The notes under the pieces were generated by a model, which was given only the letters and a program-made list of their open reading frames with translations, was not told the origin of the DNA and searched no databases. From positions 1,240,001 to 1,304,000 of the forward strand of contig CAWDUX010000002.1 in the NCBI GenBank assembly GCA_963805605.1: a stretch of 64,000 nt of DNA. Direction: 5' to 3'. The position numbers were made by a program, and so were the translations under genes. Numbering within the stretch: the first letter of the stretch is position 1; every line of letters starts with the position of its first letter. Positions 34,754-43,797 of this stretch are shown one piece after another. This stretch comes from Actinocatenispora sp963805605 (GTDB lineage Bacteria; Actinomycetota; Actinomycetes; Mycobacteriales; Micromonosporaceae).

Positions 34754-35221
34754 TTAACGCTTGGAGAACTGAGGCGCCTTACGGGCCTTCTTCAGACCGT
34801 ACTTCTTGCTTTCCACGGCCCGGTCGTCCCGGGTCAGGAAGCCGGCCTTCTTCAGCGCCGGACGGTGGTCGGGGTCGACCTCGCACAGCGCCCGGGCGAT
34901 GGCAAGCCGCAGCGCGCCAGCCTGGCCGGTGATGCCGCCACCCTTGAGGTTCGCGTGCACGTCGTAGGCCTCGACCCGGTCGGAGGTGACCAGCGGCTCC
35001 TTGACCAACTGCTGGCTGACCTTGCTCGGGAAGTACTCCTCCAGGCTGCGGCCGTTCAGCTTGAACTGGCCGGTGCCGGGAACGAGACGGATCCGGACGA
35101 TGGCCTCCTTGCGGCGGCCCACGGTCTGGACCGGACGGTCGGCGGCGCGCGGAGTGGGGATCGGCTCGGCGGCAGGCGCCGCCGGGCCCGTTTCGGCGGT
35201 GGTGTCGATGGCGCTGGTCAC
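34754..35221 (-). CDS. rpsI: 30S ribosomal protein S9
   Basis: A 155-residue S9. The first 30 residues are an Ala/Pro-rich extension, common in actinobacteria. The core runs VQTVGRRKEAIVRIRLVPGT to the C-terminal KKYGLKKARKAPQFSKR, whose terminal SKR touches P-site tRNA. The GTG at 35221 follows rplM by 13 bases in the same operon. Confidence 0.96.
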   Translation of the reverse strand: MTSAIDTTAETGPAAPAAEPIPTPRAADRPVQTVGRRKEAIVRIRLVPGTGQFKLNGRSLEEYFPSKVSQQLVKEPLVTSDRVEAYDVHANLKGGGITGQAGALRLAIARALCEVDPDHRPALKKAGFLTRDDRAVESKKYGLKKARKAPQFSKR

Positions 35222-35234
35222 GCTTCTCCCTGCC

Positions 35235-35678
35235 TTACTGAGCGATCTGGATGATCTCGAATGGCTGAGGCATCTGCGCGGCGTGCGGGTGCTCCGGGCC
35301 AGCGTAGATCTTCAGCTTCTTCAAAACCTGGGCACTGAGCTTGTTGTGCGGCAGCATGCCCTTGACGGCCAGCTCGACGGCCCGGTCGGGACGCTTGGCC
35401 AGCAGCTCGGTGTAGCCGATCTGCTTCAGGCCGCCCGGATAACCGGAGTGCCGGTAGGCGATCTTCTGGTCACGCTTGTTACCGGTCAGCGCGACCTTGG
35501 CCGCGTTCACCACGATCACGAAGTCACCGGTGTCGATGTGCGGCGCGAAGATCGGCTTGTGCTTGCCACGCAACAGCTGCGCGACCTGGCTGGCGAGGCG
35601 GCCGAGCACGACGTCCGTAGCGTCGATGACGTGCCACTGGCGCGCAATCTCGCCCGGCTTGGGGCTGTACGTACGCAC
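35235..35678 (-). CDS. rplM: 50S ribosomal protein L13
   Basis: A 147-residue L13 that binds 23S rRNA early in assembly. It has WHVIDATDVVLGRLASQVAQ at the start, the signature VAVKGMLPHNKL-like AVKGMLPHNKLSAQVLKKL, and ends HPHAAQMPQPFEI. The GTG at 35678 (VRTYSPKPGEI) gives the family start; the longer open frame lies in the promoter region. First gene of rplM-rpsI. Confidence 0.96.
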   Translation of the reverse strand: MRTYSPKPGEIARQWHVIDATDVVLGRLASQVAQLLRGKHKPIFAPHIDTGDFVIVVNAAKVALTGNKRDQKIAYRHSGYPGGLKQIGYTELLAKRPDRAVELAVKGMLPHNKLSAQVLKKLKIYAGPEHPHAAQMPQPFEIIQIAQ

Positions 35679-35790
35679 AGGTTTACCTTGTCTCGTCGTC
35701 GGTGTCTCGGGGTGCGGCCGCCTGTGAAGATGACGTCCGGCTCTTCGTGCGAGCCCGGGCGTGCCTGGACGGTTCACGCAACAGCCCACA

Positions 35791-35820
35791 ACAATACCCG
35801 GCATCGTCCCGCACGGTCAA
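35791..35820 (-). promoter_or_regulatory. Promoter of rplM-rpsI
   Basis: On the minus strand, TTGACC (35815-35820), an 18-base spacer and TATTGT (35791-35796) form a good SigA promoter about 113 bases upstream of the rplM GTG. It lies in a 445-base gap without genes. Confidence 0.65.
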
Positions 35821-35892
35821 AGTGACCCCACGCTCGCTGGCCAGGGTACCCGAGAGCTCCGGCGACCCGCGCGAGGGTCCGGCGCCCCGCCC

Positions 35893-36007
35893 GAAGGCCC
35901 GGCGCCCCGTGGCCCCGCGCCCCGTGGCCCCGCGCCCCGTGACCCGTGGCCCGGCGCGCGGTGGCGCGGTGACGCGGTGGCGCGGTGGCGCGGTGGCGCG
36001 GTGACCC
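35893..36007. repeat. GC-rich tandem repeats between rplM and the MFS gene
   Basis: Two adjoining arrays are visible. From about 35893 to 35955 there are three or four units of roughly 15 bases built on CGCCCCGTGGCCC. At 35960-36007 there are six octamers GGTGGCGC (two with GGTGACGC or GGTGACCC). They fill much of the gap upstream of the divergent rplM and MFS promoters. The octamer also occurs at 17768-17783. Confidence 0.75.
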
Positions 36008-36123
36008 AACAGGCATGATCCGACACTCAAGTGCGCGGCGTTGGGCGATGAGGCCCGCCCGCTCGGGGCGAGGGTCCTGATCCATTTAATGCAGTTTGCC
36101 GAGCTCAGGAGAAAACTGCCGGT

Positions 36124-37413
36124 ATGAGCAATATGGCGCCGGCCGGGCGGCAGCGACTCACCCGGGATCAACGAAGTTCCTTCATGGCCGCACTGCTCGG
36201 CTGGTCGATGGACGCCTTCGACTACTTCGTCGTCGTCCTCGTCTACGCCGACATCGCGGCCGAGTTCAAGGTCTCGTTGGAGAAGATGGCCATCGTGACC
36301 ACGGTCACCTTGGTAATGCGCCCGGTCGGTGCGGCCCTGTTCGGTCTGTGGGCCGACCGCGTCGGCCGCCGGGTGCCGCTGATCACCTGCGTCTGTTTCT
36401 ACGCGGTGGTCGGTTTCGTCTGCGCCTTCGCGCCCAACTTCACCGTGCTGCTGGTGCTGCGTCTGCTGTACGGGATCGGGATGGGCGGCGAGTGGGGGCT
36501 CGGCGCCGCGCTGGCCATGGAGAAGATCCCGGCCGGCCGCCGCGGCTTCTTCTCCGGCGTCCTGCAGGAGGGCTACTCGTTCGGCTACCTGCTCGCCTCC
36601 CTGGCTTTCCTGCTCATCCACTCCACCCTCGGGCTGTCCTGGCGGTGGATGTTCGCTCTGTCCATCATCCCGGCACTGATCGCCCTGATCATCCGACTCG
36701 GGGTGCGCGAATCGGAGGTCTGGGAGCAGGCGAAGGAGCGGCGGAAGGTGACCCGTACGTCCCTGCGGCAGATCCTGTTCAATGCCAAGACCCTGCGCCG
36801 GTTCGCCTACCTGGTGCTGCTGATGACGGCGTTCAACTGGATGAGCCACGGCACCCAGGACGTGTACCCGACCTTCCTGAAGTCCACCGAGGACGGTGGC
36901 GCCGGGCTGAACCCGACCACCGCCGTCTGGATCGTGGTGATCTACAACGTCGGCGCGATCCTGGGCGGCACCCTGGTCGGTACGTTGTCCCAACGGTTCG
37001 GCCGGCGGGCGTCGATCATCTTCTGTGCGGTACTCGGCCTGCCGATCGTGCCGCTGTTCGCCTACTCGCACGCCGCCGGGCTGCTGTGCCTCGGCTCGTT
37101 CCTGATGCAGGTGATGGTGCAGGGCGCCTGGGGTGTCATCCCGGCGCATCTCACCGAACTGTCCCCGGACGAGATCCGCGGCTTCTACCCGGGCGTCACG
37201 TACCAGCTGGGCAACCTGCTGGCCGCGCTGAACCTGCCGATCCAACAGCACCTGGCAGCCACTCACGGTTATCCGTTCGCCCTCGCGGTCACCATCATCC
37301 CGGTGTTCTGTGCGGTGATCATCATGACCGCGATCGGCAAGGAGGCCCGCTGCATCAAGTTCGGTACCGGCGAAGCCTCCGCCACGCCGGCCCCGGCCGG
37401 CAGCACCAGCTGA
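36124..37413 (+). CDS. MFS transporter, carboxylate/sialate:H+ symporter type
   Basis: A 429-residue 12-helix permease. The first helix carries GWSMDAFDYFVVVLVYADI, typical of the NanT/JEN-like sialate-lactate symporter group. The A-motif GLWADRVGRRVPL follows helix 2, and GIGMGGEWGLGAALAMEKIP is another hallmark. The central loop is basic (EQAKERRKVTRTS). A monocarboxylate or aromatic acid is the likely substrate. The ATG at 36124 is supported by AGGAG about a dozen bases upstream. No catabolic genes lie next to it. Confidence 0.85.
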   Translation: MSNMAPAGRQRLTRDQRSSFMAALLGWSMDAFDYFVVVLVYADIAAEFKVSLEKMAIVTTVTLVMRPVGAALFGLWADRVGRRVPLITCVCFYAVVGFVCAFAPNFTVLLVLRLLYGIGMGGEWGLGAALAMEKIPAGRRGFFSGVLQEGYSFGYLLASLAFLLIHSTLGLSWRWMFALSIIPALIALIIRLGVRESEVWEQAKERRKVTRTSLRQILFNAKTLRRFAYLVLLMTAFNWMSHGTQDVYPTFLKSTEDGGAGLNPTTAVWIVVIYNVGAILGGTLVGTLSQRFGRRASIIFCAVLGLPIVPLFAYSHAAGLLCLGSFLMQVMVQGAWGVIPAHLTELSPDEIRGFYPGVTYQLGNLLAALNLPIQQHLAATHGYPFALAVTIIPVFCAVIIMTAIGKEARCIKFGTGEASATPAPAGSTS

Positions 37414-37420
37414 CGGTCGG

Positions 37421-38581
37421 TCAGAGGTAGAAACCGCCGGTCGGCTGCGCCGCCATGGGTACGCCGACCGGCGGGACACCGTCCCGCAACGCGAACAGGG
37501 TGGCCAGGGTCGCCCCCTCGGTACCGGGCAGCTCCGGTGCGGTGGGGCCGAGCCAGCGGACCGCCTCGTCGTGCGGCAGCGGCCCGATCTCCACCCGGGC
37601 CAGGCACCGGCCGGGCCGGGTGACCGCCGGGTGCAGCCTGCTGAGGTCCTCGTTGGTGGTGATCGCGACCAGTACCCGGCGGGACTGGCCGAGCATCCCG
37701 TCGGTCAGGTTGAGCAGCCGGGACAGCGCCTGCCCGCTGGTGCGCTTGGCGTCCCCGCGGATCAGTTCGTCGCAGTCCTCCAGCAGCAGCAACCGCCACC
37801 GGCTGTCCTCGTCGTTGGCCGAACCCAGCACGACGTCCATCAGGTAGCCGGGGTCGGCGAACAACCGTTCCGGGTCCAGTACGCAGTCCACCTGGCACCA
37901 GTTCTGCCACTGTCGCGCCAGCGAGCGCAGCGCGGTGGTCTTGCCGGTGCCGGGTTCCCCGTGCAGCAACAGCAGCCGGCCGGCACGCGGTCCGGGCCGG
38001 TAGTCCATCACCTGGTCCAGTGCGGCCACCACGGTGCCGGAGTAGTTGCCGCGGATCTCCGACCATGCGGGCGCGGACACCGGGCGGCCGGTGCGGTAGC
38101 CGCCGCGGCGTACGGAGTGGTACCAGAAACCCAGCTCCAGCTCGTCGTCGAGGTCGATGCCCGGTGCGGCCACCTCGCGGGTGGCGTCGGCCAGCACGGA
38201 GCAGGCGAGTTCGTCGGTGACGGCGGTGACCGTGACCTCGCCGCCGCCGCGCCGCCAGCGGACCGCCCGCAGGGTCCAGCCCTCACCGGTGGCCAGCAGC
38301 GACTCCTGTCGGTCGCCCGCGGCCTGCCGGAGCGGCCGGGCGCCGGTCGGCAGCAGCGTCGCGTCGGCGCGGATGTGGTCCCACCGGGCGGAGCGCGCCC
38401 ACGGCTGGGCACCGTCCACGAACAGGGCCAGGGACAGCGCGTCGACCACGTCGAAGGTGGAGTCCGCGTCGTCGACGTGCAGGGAGATCGGCAGCGAACG
38501 GGCGGGATCGGGCGTCGACTCAGGGTACGGCCGGGGGGTGGTCACCCTGTGAATCATCTCGCTGTCAGCACCGGTACGCAT
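37421..38581 (-). CDS. DUF5925 AAA+ ATPase, copy 1
   Basis: About 386 residues. The N-terminal DUF5925 domain (ISLHVDDADSTFDVVDALSL ... WTLRAVRWRRGGGEVTVTA ... LELGFWYHS) is followed by an AAA+ module. That module has Walker A GEPGTGKT, Walker B RLLLLEDCDEL, sensor 1 ITTNED and an arginine-finger-like HPAVTRPGRC. The C-terminus ends in GGFYL. It is soluble with no signal. Partners and function are unknown. Start codons at 38581 and 38599 are both possible. A paralogue with the same architecture is at 39938-41149, with pabB between them, all on the minus strand. Confidence 0.85.
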   Translation of the reverse strand: MRTGADSEMIHRVTTPRPYPESTPDPARSLPISLHVDDADSTFDVVDALSLALFVDGAQPWARSARWDHIRADATLLPTGARPLRQAAGDRQESLLATGEGWTLRAVRWRRGGGEVTVTAVTDELACSVLADATREVAAPGIDLDDELELGFWYHSVRRGGYRTGRPVSAPAWSEIRGNYSGTVVAALDQVMDYRPGPRAGRLLLLHGEPGTGKTTALRSLARQWQNWCQVDCVLDPERLFADPGYLMDVVLGSANDEDSRWRLLLLEDCDELIRGDAKRTSGQALSRLLNLTDGMLGQSRRVLVAITTNEDLSRLHPAVTRPGRCLARVEIGPLPHDEAVRWLGPTAPELPGTEGATLATLFALRDGVPPVGVPMAAQPTGGFYL

Positions 38582-38619
38582 CGTGATCCCGGCCCGCATT
38601 GTGTGATCGTCATCGCAGT

Positions 38620-39885
38620 TCAGGGCGGCAGAGACGGCGACGAACCCGCACGCAGTACGCGAAGCAACGGTGCCGCCTTCATCCAGCACTCGGCCCATTC
38701 GGAGGCCGGCTCGGAGTCCGCGGTGATACCGCCGCCGACGCCGAGTTCGAACCGGTCCGTGCCGATCTCCAGGGTGCGGATGGCGACGTTCCACTCGGCC
38801 TGCGCCGGGCCGGACAGGTAGCCGACCGCGCCGGTGTACACGCCGCGCGAACCGGCCTCCAGCCGGTCGATCGTGTCCAGTGCGGCCAGCTTCGGGCACC
38901 CGGTCACCGAACCGGGCGGGAAGGTGACCCGCAACAGTTCCGCCGTGTCCACAGAGGACGGGATCGTTGCGGCGACCCGGGACACCAGGTGCCAGACACC
39001 AGGATGCGGTTCGATCTCCAGCAACCCGGGCACCCGGACCGAACCCGGTACGGCCAGCCGGCCGAGATCGTTGCGTACCAGGTCGACGATCATCACATTC
39101 TCCGATCTGTCCTTCATGGACTCACGGAGCGCATGCCGGGCCGCGCCGGCAGTGCCGTACCGGGCCGTGGTGCCCTTGATCGGGGTGCTCGTCACCTCGG
39201 TGCCGTTGCGGTCCAGGTACAGCTCAGGCGACATCGACAGCACCGTGGTGCCGCCGAGCCGGACGAACGCACCGCGTACCGGCCGCAGCCGCTCACTCAT
39301 CCAGGCGAACGCCGCGCCGGCGTCGCCGCCGAACCGGCCGGTGATCCGCAGACAGATGTTGGCCTGGAAGATCTCCCCCGCGGCGATCTGCTCCTGGCAG
39401 GCCCGTACCGCGGCCAGATGCCCGGCCCGGGAACCGAACGCCGCCGGCCCCACCGAATAGCCACCCGGCGGTCCGGCGGAACGTCGGGCCGCCACCACCA
39501 GCCGACGGTACCGGTCGACCTCCGTACCGGGCAGCGCGCTGAGCCCGGCCAGTTCCCACACCCCGTCGGCGCGCTGCCGCAGCACCCGGTCGAAGTAGGC
39601 CAGGTCGCCGACCGCACAACCGATCGGGCCACGGTAGCGCCGTTCGGCGAGGTCGTAGCGCAGGACGCCGAACCAGCCGCCGCACACCCCGTCGCGCGCA
39701 TCGGTCGCCGGAACCTCGCGCAGCAACCGGAACGGATCCGCGCCGGGCGGCGCGAAACGCACCGGGCGCAGCGCGATCACGGTCCGGCCGGCCCTCCAGG
39801 CACCCCGCAACGCCACCACCTCGGGGTGGCTCGCGAGCACCCGGCGCAACACCGCGGTGGCCGGCGCCGCACCCAGCGATGCCAC
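38620..39885 (-). CDS. pabB: Aminodeoxychorismate synthase component I (PabB-like)
   Basis: A 421-residue chorismate-using enzyme, predicted to aminate chorismate on the way to p-aminobenzoate and folate. The catalytic core has IAAGEIFQANICLRITGRF, TSTPIKGTTAR, SENVMIVDLVRNDLGR, and PPGSVTGCPKLAALDTIDRLE near the end. These are the conserved chorismate-binding motifs, with the PIKGT sequence that marks PabB over TrpE (which usually has PLAGT). The start is uncertain. The GTG at 39885 is used, and a frame extends upstream into the neighbouring gene. No pabA is nearby. Placement between two DUF5925 genes is notable. Confidence 0.85.
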   Translation of the reverse strand: MASLGAAPATAVLRRVLASHPEVVALRGAWRAGRTVIALRPVRFAPPGADPFRLLREVPATDARDGVCGGWFGVLRYDLAERRYRGPIGCAVGDLAYFDRVLRQRADGVWELAGLSALPGTEVDRYRRLVVAARRSAGPPGGYSVGPAAFGSRAGHLAAVRACQEQIAAGEIFQANICLRITGRFGGDAGAAFAWMSERLRPVRGAFVRLGGTTVLSMSPELYLDRNGTEVTSTPIKGTTARYGTAGAARHALRESMKDRSENVMIVDLVRNDLGRLAVPGSVRVPGLLEIEPHPGVWHLVSRVAATIPSSVDTAELLRVTFPPGSVTGCPKLAALDTIDRLEAGSRGVYTGAVGYLSGPAQAEWNVAIRTLEIGTDRFELGVGGGITADSEPASEWAECWMKAAPLLRVLRAGSSPSLPP

Positions 39886-39937
39886 CCGGCCCCGCCCGAC
39901 GGCACCGGAAACCCACCCCCCGGAAGGGATCCGACTC

Positions 39938-41149
39938 CTAGAGGTAGAAGCCACCCGACGGCTCCGGTCTGCGCAGTTGCACCGGCGGCTGACCGCTGCG
40001 CCGGGCGAACAACTCGGCCAGCGTGGCGGCACCGGGAGAGTGCTCCCCCTCACCCAGCCATACCGCGGCTTCCTGCGCGCTCAACGGCCCGACCTCGATC
40101 TGAGCCAGGCAGCGACCTGGCCGTACCACGGCCGGGTGCAGCAACTGCAGATCCTCGTTCGTGGTGATCCCGACCAGCACGTTGCGGCCCTGGCCGAGCA
40201 GCCCGTCGGTCAGGTTCAGCAGCCGCGACAGTGCCTGGCCGGTGGCGTACTTCGCCTCGCTGCGAACCAGTTCGTCGCAGTCCTCCAACAGCAGCAGCCG
40301 GAACCTGCCGCTGTCGTCCTCGTCGTCCTCGCCGATGACCAGGTCCATCAGGTAGCTCGGCTCGGCGAACAGCCGCTCCGGATCCAGTACGCAGTCCACC
40401 TGGCACCACGGCTGCCAGGCCCGCGCCAACGAACGCAGCGCGGTGGTCTTACCGGTGCCGGGCGGCCCGTGCAGCAACAGCAGCCGGCCGTTGACCGTCT
40501 CCGGGGTCACCGCCATCAGGCTGTCCAGCGCGCCGGCCACCGGGCCCGCGTAGTTGTGCCGGATCGCCGGCCATTCCCGGGCGGCGATCGCCCGGGAAGT
40601 GCGGTACGCGCCACGCCGGGAGGAGTGATACCAGAAGCCCATCTCCACCGACTCCGGCTCCGGTACCGGTTCCGGGGTCACCCCGTCGAGCGCCCGGTCG
40701 AGCACCGTACGGGCCAGGTCCTCCGACTCGGCGGTCACGGTCACCTCACCGCCACCGCCCCGCCACCGTACGGCCCGCAGCGTCCAACCCTGCCCGGCCA
40801 CCAGCCGGGACTGCCGGGAATCCTCGTGTACGGACCGCAGCAGCCGGCCGCCGTCGGGCAGCAGGGTCGCGTCCGGCCTGATCCGGTCGAGTCGCTTGGT
40901 GCGCGCGTGCGGCTGCTCCCCGCTGGCGAAACGCATCAGGGTGAGCGCGTCGACCACATCGTACGGTTCGTCCGCGTCGTCGGTGGTGACCCGGATCGGG
41001 AGCACCCCGGACACATCGGTGCCGGACGCGTCGGTGCCGGACGCGTCGGCGCCGGGCACTGGGCACTCGGTGGACTCCACCTGCCCCTCGGAACCTACGT
41101 CGCCTGCCGACAACTGCTGGGGAATGGCCATGCTCCCATGGTCGCGCAT
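39938..41149 (-). CDS. DUF5925 AAA+ ATPase, copy 2
   Basis: A 403-residue paralogue of the gene at 37421-38581, with the same order. The DUF5925 region (IRVTTDDADEPYDVVDALTL) precedes Walker A GPPGTGKT, Walker B LLLLEDCDEL, sensor ITTNED, HPAVVRPGRC and the GGFYL end. The N-terminal 45 residues are unique and low-complexity. They include a SGTDASGTD repeat encoded by a 15-base unit duplicated at 41016-41045. The AAA+ cores are close enough to be an old local duplication. The start could be 41149 or 41131. Confidence 0.85.
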   Translation of the reverse strand: MRDHGSMAIPQQLSAGDVGSEGQVESTECPVPGADASGTDASGTDVSGVLPIRVTTDDADEPYDVVDALTLMRFASGEQPHARTKRLDRIRPDATLLPDGGRLLRSVHEDSRQSRLVAGQGWTLRAVRWRGGGGEVTVTAESEDLARTVLDRALDGVTPEPVPEPESVEMGFWYHSSRRGAYRTSRAIAAREWPAIRHNYAGPVAGALDSLMAVTPETVNGRLLLLHGPPGTGKTTALRSLARAWQPWCQVDCVLDPERLFAEPSYLMDLVIGEDDEDDSGRFRLLLLEDCDELVRSEAKYATGQALSRLLNLTDGLLGQGRNVLVGITTNEDLQLLHPAVVRPGRCLAQIEVGPLSAQEAAVWLGEGEHSPGAATLAELFARRSGQPPVQLRRPEPSGGFYL

Positions 41150-41306
41150 GATGGCCGGTGTACCCCAACCCGATTACCGCCGGGATGGACGGCACACGCG
41201 GCGGCGGCCCACCGTCGGCGGTGAAGCGGCGTGCCAGCACCGCAAGATCGTCGAGCAGTCCCGGCATCGGTCCAGTGAACCAGTCGCCCGCCACGAGGGC
41301 GAAAAG

Positions 41307-43022
41307 TCAACGGGAGGCGCGTACGTCCCAGACCGGTTCGGTCGTCTCGGTGACCGCACCGTCGTTGCCGAACAGCAGAAAACGGTCGAAGCCACGGCTG
41401 AACCAGCGGTCATGGGTGACCGCCAGCACCGTCCCGGAGAACGACCGCAGGCCCTCCTCCAGCGCCTCCGCGCTGGCCAGGTCCAGGTTGTCGGTCGGCT
41501 CGTCGAGCAGCAGCAGGGTGGCCCCGGACAACTCCAGCATCAGCACCAGGAAACGGGCCTGCTGGCCGCCGGACAGCGTACGGAAGTCCTGCTCGGCCTG
41601 CCGGGTCAGCTCGTACCGGTCCAGCGCCTTCATCGCCGCCGACTGGTCCAGGCCCTTGCGGTGCTCGTCGCCGCGCCACAGGATCTCGCGCAACGAACGG
41701 CCGTACAGCTCCGGCCGGTCATGGGTCTGGGAGAAGTGACCGGGCCGGACCCGGGCACCCAGCCGGGCGACACCATCGTGGCCGACCGGGGTGAGTGCCC
41801 GACCGTCCACCGGCGTCGCGTCCGGCCCCGGATCGGTACCGCCCAGCGCCAGCAGCCGCAGGAAGTGCGACTTGCCCGTACCGTTGGCGCCCAGCACCGC
41901 GACCCGGTCGCCGTACCAGACCTCCAGGTCGAACGCGTCGGTCAGGTTGTGCAGCGCCACGCCCTCGCACATCACCGACCGTTTGCCGGTACGCCCACCC
42001 TCGAGCCGCATCCTGATGTCCTGGTCGCGCGGCGGCAACGGTGGCGGGCCGGCCTCCTCGAACTTCGCCAGCCGGGTCTTCGCCGCCTGCAACCGGCTCG
42101 CCATGTCCGAGTTGTACTTCGCCTTCTCCCGGTACATGATCACCAGCTGCTTGATCTTGGCGTGCTCCTCGTCCCAACGGCGGCGCAGCTCCTCCAGCCG
42201 CTCGTACCGGTCCGCCCGGGCCTGGTGCCAGCTGGCGAAACCGCCGCCGTGCGTCCAGCAGCTCCCGCTCTCCAGGGCCACGATCCGGTCCGCGGTGTTC
42301 GCCAGCAGCTCCCGGTCGTGACTGACATACAGCACGCTCTTGGAGGAGGCGGACAGCTGCGCCTCCAACTTCCGTTTGGCCGGTACGTCGAGGAAGTTGT
42401 CCGGCTCGTCCAGCAGGAGTACCTCCTCCGGCCCCGCCAACAGCAGTTCCAGCGCGAAGCGTTTCTGCTCACCGCCGGACAGGGTGTGCAGGATCCGGTC
42501 CCTGGCATCCACCCATTCGGCGTCCAATACCTCGATCGACGCGGTGTCGAACGCCACCTCCGCCTCGTAGCCGCCGGCATCGCCCCAGGCACCGAGCGCC
42601 TCGGCGTACCGGACCTGCGCCTCGCGGGCCGCGCTGGAGAACCGACCCCGCCGCTCCGCCGTCCGCATCGCCCGCTCGGCGACGGCCAGCCGACCGCCCG
42701 CCTCCCGCACCCGCGGCGGCGCCAACGACAACGCCAGATCCTGTACGGTCTGCTCCCCGGTGTCCGGGCCCGGCGTGCCCGGCAGACGCCGGACCATGCC
42801 GATGAACTGGCGCATCACGCCCAGCCCACCGGACCGCCCGATCACCCCGTCGGGCACCGGCAGGTCGCCGGCCACCATCCGGACCAGCGTCGTCTTGCCC
42901 GTACCGTTCGCGCCGACCAGAGCCACCTTGGCGCCCTCACCGACCCGGAACGACACGTCTCTGAACAGTTCCCGGCCATCGGGCAGCACATGGCTCACCC
43001 CGGCGACATCCACATACCCCAC
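41307..43022 (-). CDS. ABC-F family ATP-binding protein
   Basis: A 571-residue protein with two ATP-binding cassettes and no membrane segments. Cassette 1 has Walker A GANGTGKT and signature LSGGEQ followed by LLLDEPDNFLD. Cassette 2 has GANGTGKS, LSGGQQ and LLLDEPTDNLD. The charged linker between them (RRRWDEEHAKIKQLVIMYREKAKYN) is the ABC-F P-site tRNA-interaction motif region. These proteins act on the ribosome as translation factors or antibiotic-resistance factors. No antibiotic link is visible here. GTG start at 43022. Confidence 0.9.
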   Translation of the reverse strand: MGYVDVAGVSHVLPDGRELFRDVSFRVGEGAKVALVGANGTGKTTLVRMVAGDLPVPDGVIGRSGGLGVMRQFIGMVRRLPGTPGPDTGEQTVQDLALSLAPPRVREAGGRLAVAERAMRTAERRGRFSSAAREAQVRYAEALGAWGDAGGYEAEVAFDTASIEVLDAEWVDARDRILHTLSGGEQKRFALELLLAGPEEVLLLDEPDNFLDVPAKRKLEAQLSASSKSVLYVSHDRELLANTADRIVALESGSCWTHGGGFASWHQARADRYERLEELRRRWDEEHAKIKQLVIMYREKAKYNSDMASRLQAAKTRLAKFEEAGPPPLPPRDQDIRMRLEGGRTGKRSVMCEGVALHNLTDAFDLEVWYGDRVAVLGANGTGKSHFLRLLALGGTDPGPDATPVDGRALTPVGHDGVARLGARVRPGHFSQTHDRPELYGRSLREILWRGDEHRKGLDQSAAMKALDRYELTRQAEQDFRTLSGGQQARFLVLMLELSGATLLLLDEPTDNLDLASAEALEEGLRSFSGTVLAVTHDRWFSRGFDRFLLFGNDGAVTETTEPVWDVRASR

Positions 43023-43064
43023 AGCTACAGGATTGTGCAGGCAGTTTCCGCGCCTGTCGCCCGG

Positions 43065-43691
43065 TTAACCGGCCGACGGGTCCGCGACCTGCACCGCGAA
43101 GACCCGGTAGCCCTTCTGACCTGCGTGCCGGGTGACCTGGAAGCCCTGCTGGGTCAGCCACTCCTGCATCGAATCGGCGCCCAGGTTGCGCGCCATCACC
43201 AGCCAGGCCACCCCACCGGGCAGCAGCCGCGGCAGCCAGGTCAGCAGCAGTTCGCGCAGCGCCGGCTTGCCGATCCGGATCGGCGGATTGCTCCAGATCT
43301 CATCGAACCGGACATCGTCGGATACCTGGTCGGGACGTACCGGCCGGATCCGGTCCGCGGCACCGACCCTGGCCGCGTTCTCCGCCACCAGCTCCAGCGC
43401 GCGGCTGTTCACATCCACCGCGTACACCGTGGCCGCCGGCGCGCTGACCGCGAGGCTCGCCGCGATCGGCCCGTACCCGCAGCCGAGATCCAGCAGCGTG
43501 CCGGCGCGGCGCGGCAGCGGCGCCTTGCGCAACAGTACCGCGGTGCCCGGATCGAGGCGTGCGGCGGAGAAGACCCCGGCGGACGCCTGCAACCGCAGCT
43601 CGCGGCCGGCGACGGTGAACCTCACCGGCCGTCGGGTCGCCGGAGCGGCCGGATCGGCCGAAAAGTAGTGGTCGGCGGAATCATTCGACAC
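43065..43691 (-). CDS. Class I SAM methyltransferase, RsmC/RlmG-like
   Basis: A 208-residue enzyme. It has SAM motif I LLDLGCGYGPIAASLA, motif II VYAVDVNSRALELVAEN, and the catalytic NPP motif SNPPIRIG. It has the MTS-domain architecture of the 16S rRNA m2G1207 methyltransferase. N2-guanine methylation of rRNA is the expected role. The HYFSADPAA-like start (DHYFSADP) is typical of this subfamily. GTG start at 43691. It lies 42 bases upstream of the ABC-F gene and is likely cotranscribed, both touching ribosomes. Confidence 0.85.
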   Translation of the reverse strand: MSNDSADHYFSADPAAPATRRPVRFTVAGRELRLQASAGVFSAARLDPGTAVLLRKAPLPRRAGTLLDLGCGYGPIAASLAVSAPAATVYAVDVNSRALELVAENAARVGAADRIRPVRPDQVSDDVRFDEIWSNPPIRIGKPALRELLLTWLPRLLPGGVAWLVMARNLGADSMQEWLTQQGFQVTRHAGQKGYRVFAVQVADPSAG

Positions 43692-43797
43692 GCGCCCATT
43701 GAACCGCACACCCAGCGCCGGCCGGCCGGCGCGGTCGGACGAGATCCGCCTGTTCAGCCGATACGGGGACCGGACAACGTGGCCCTAGCATCCCGGC

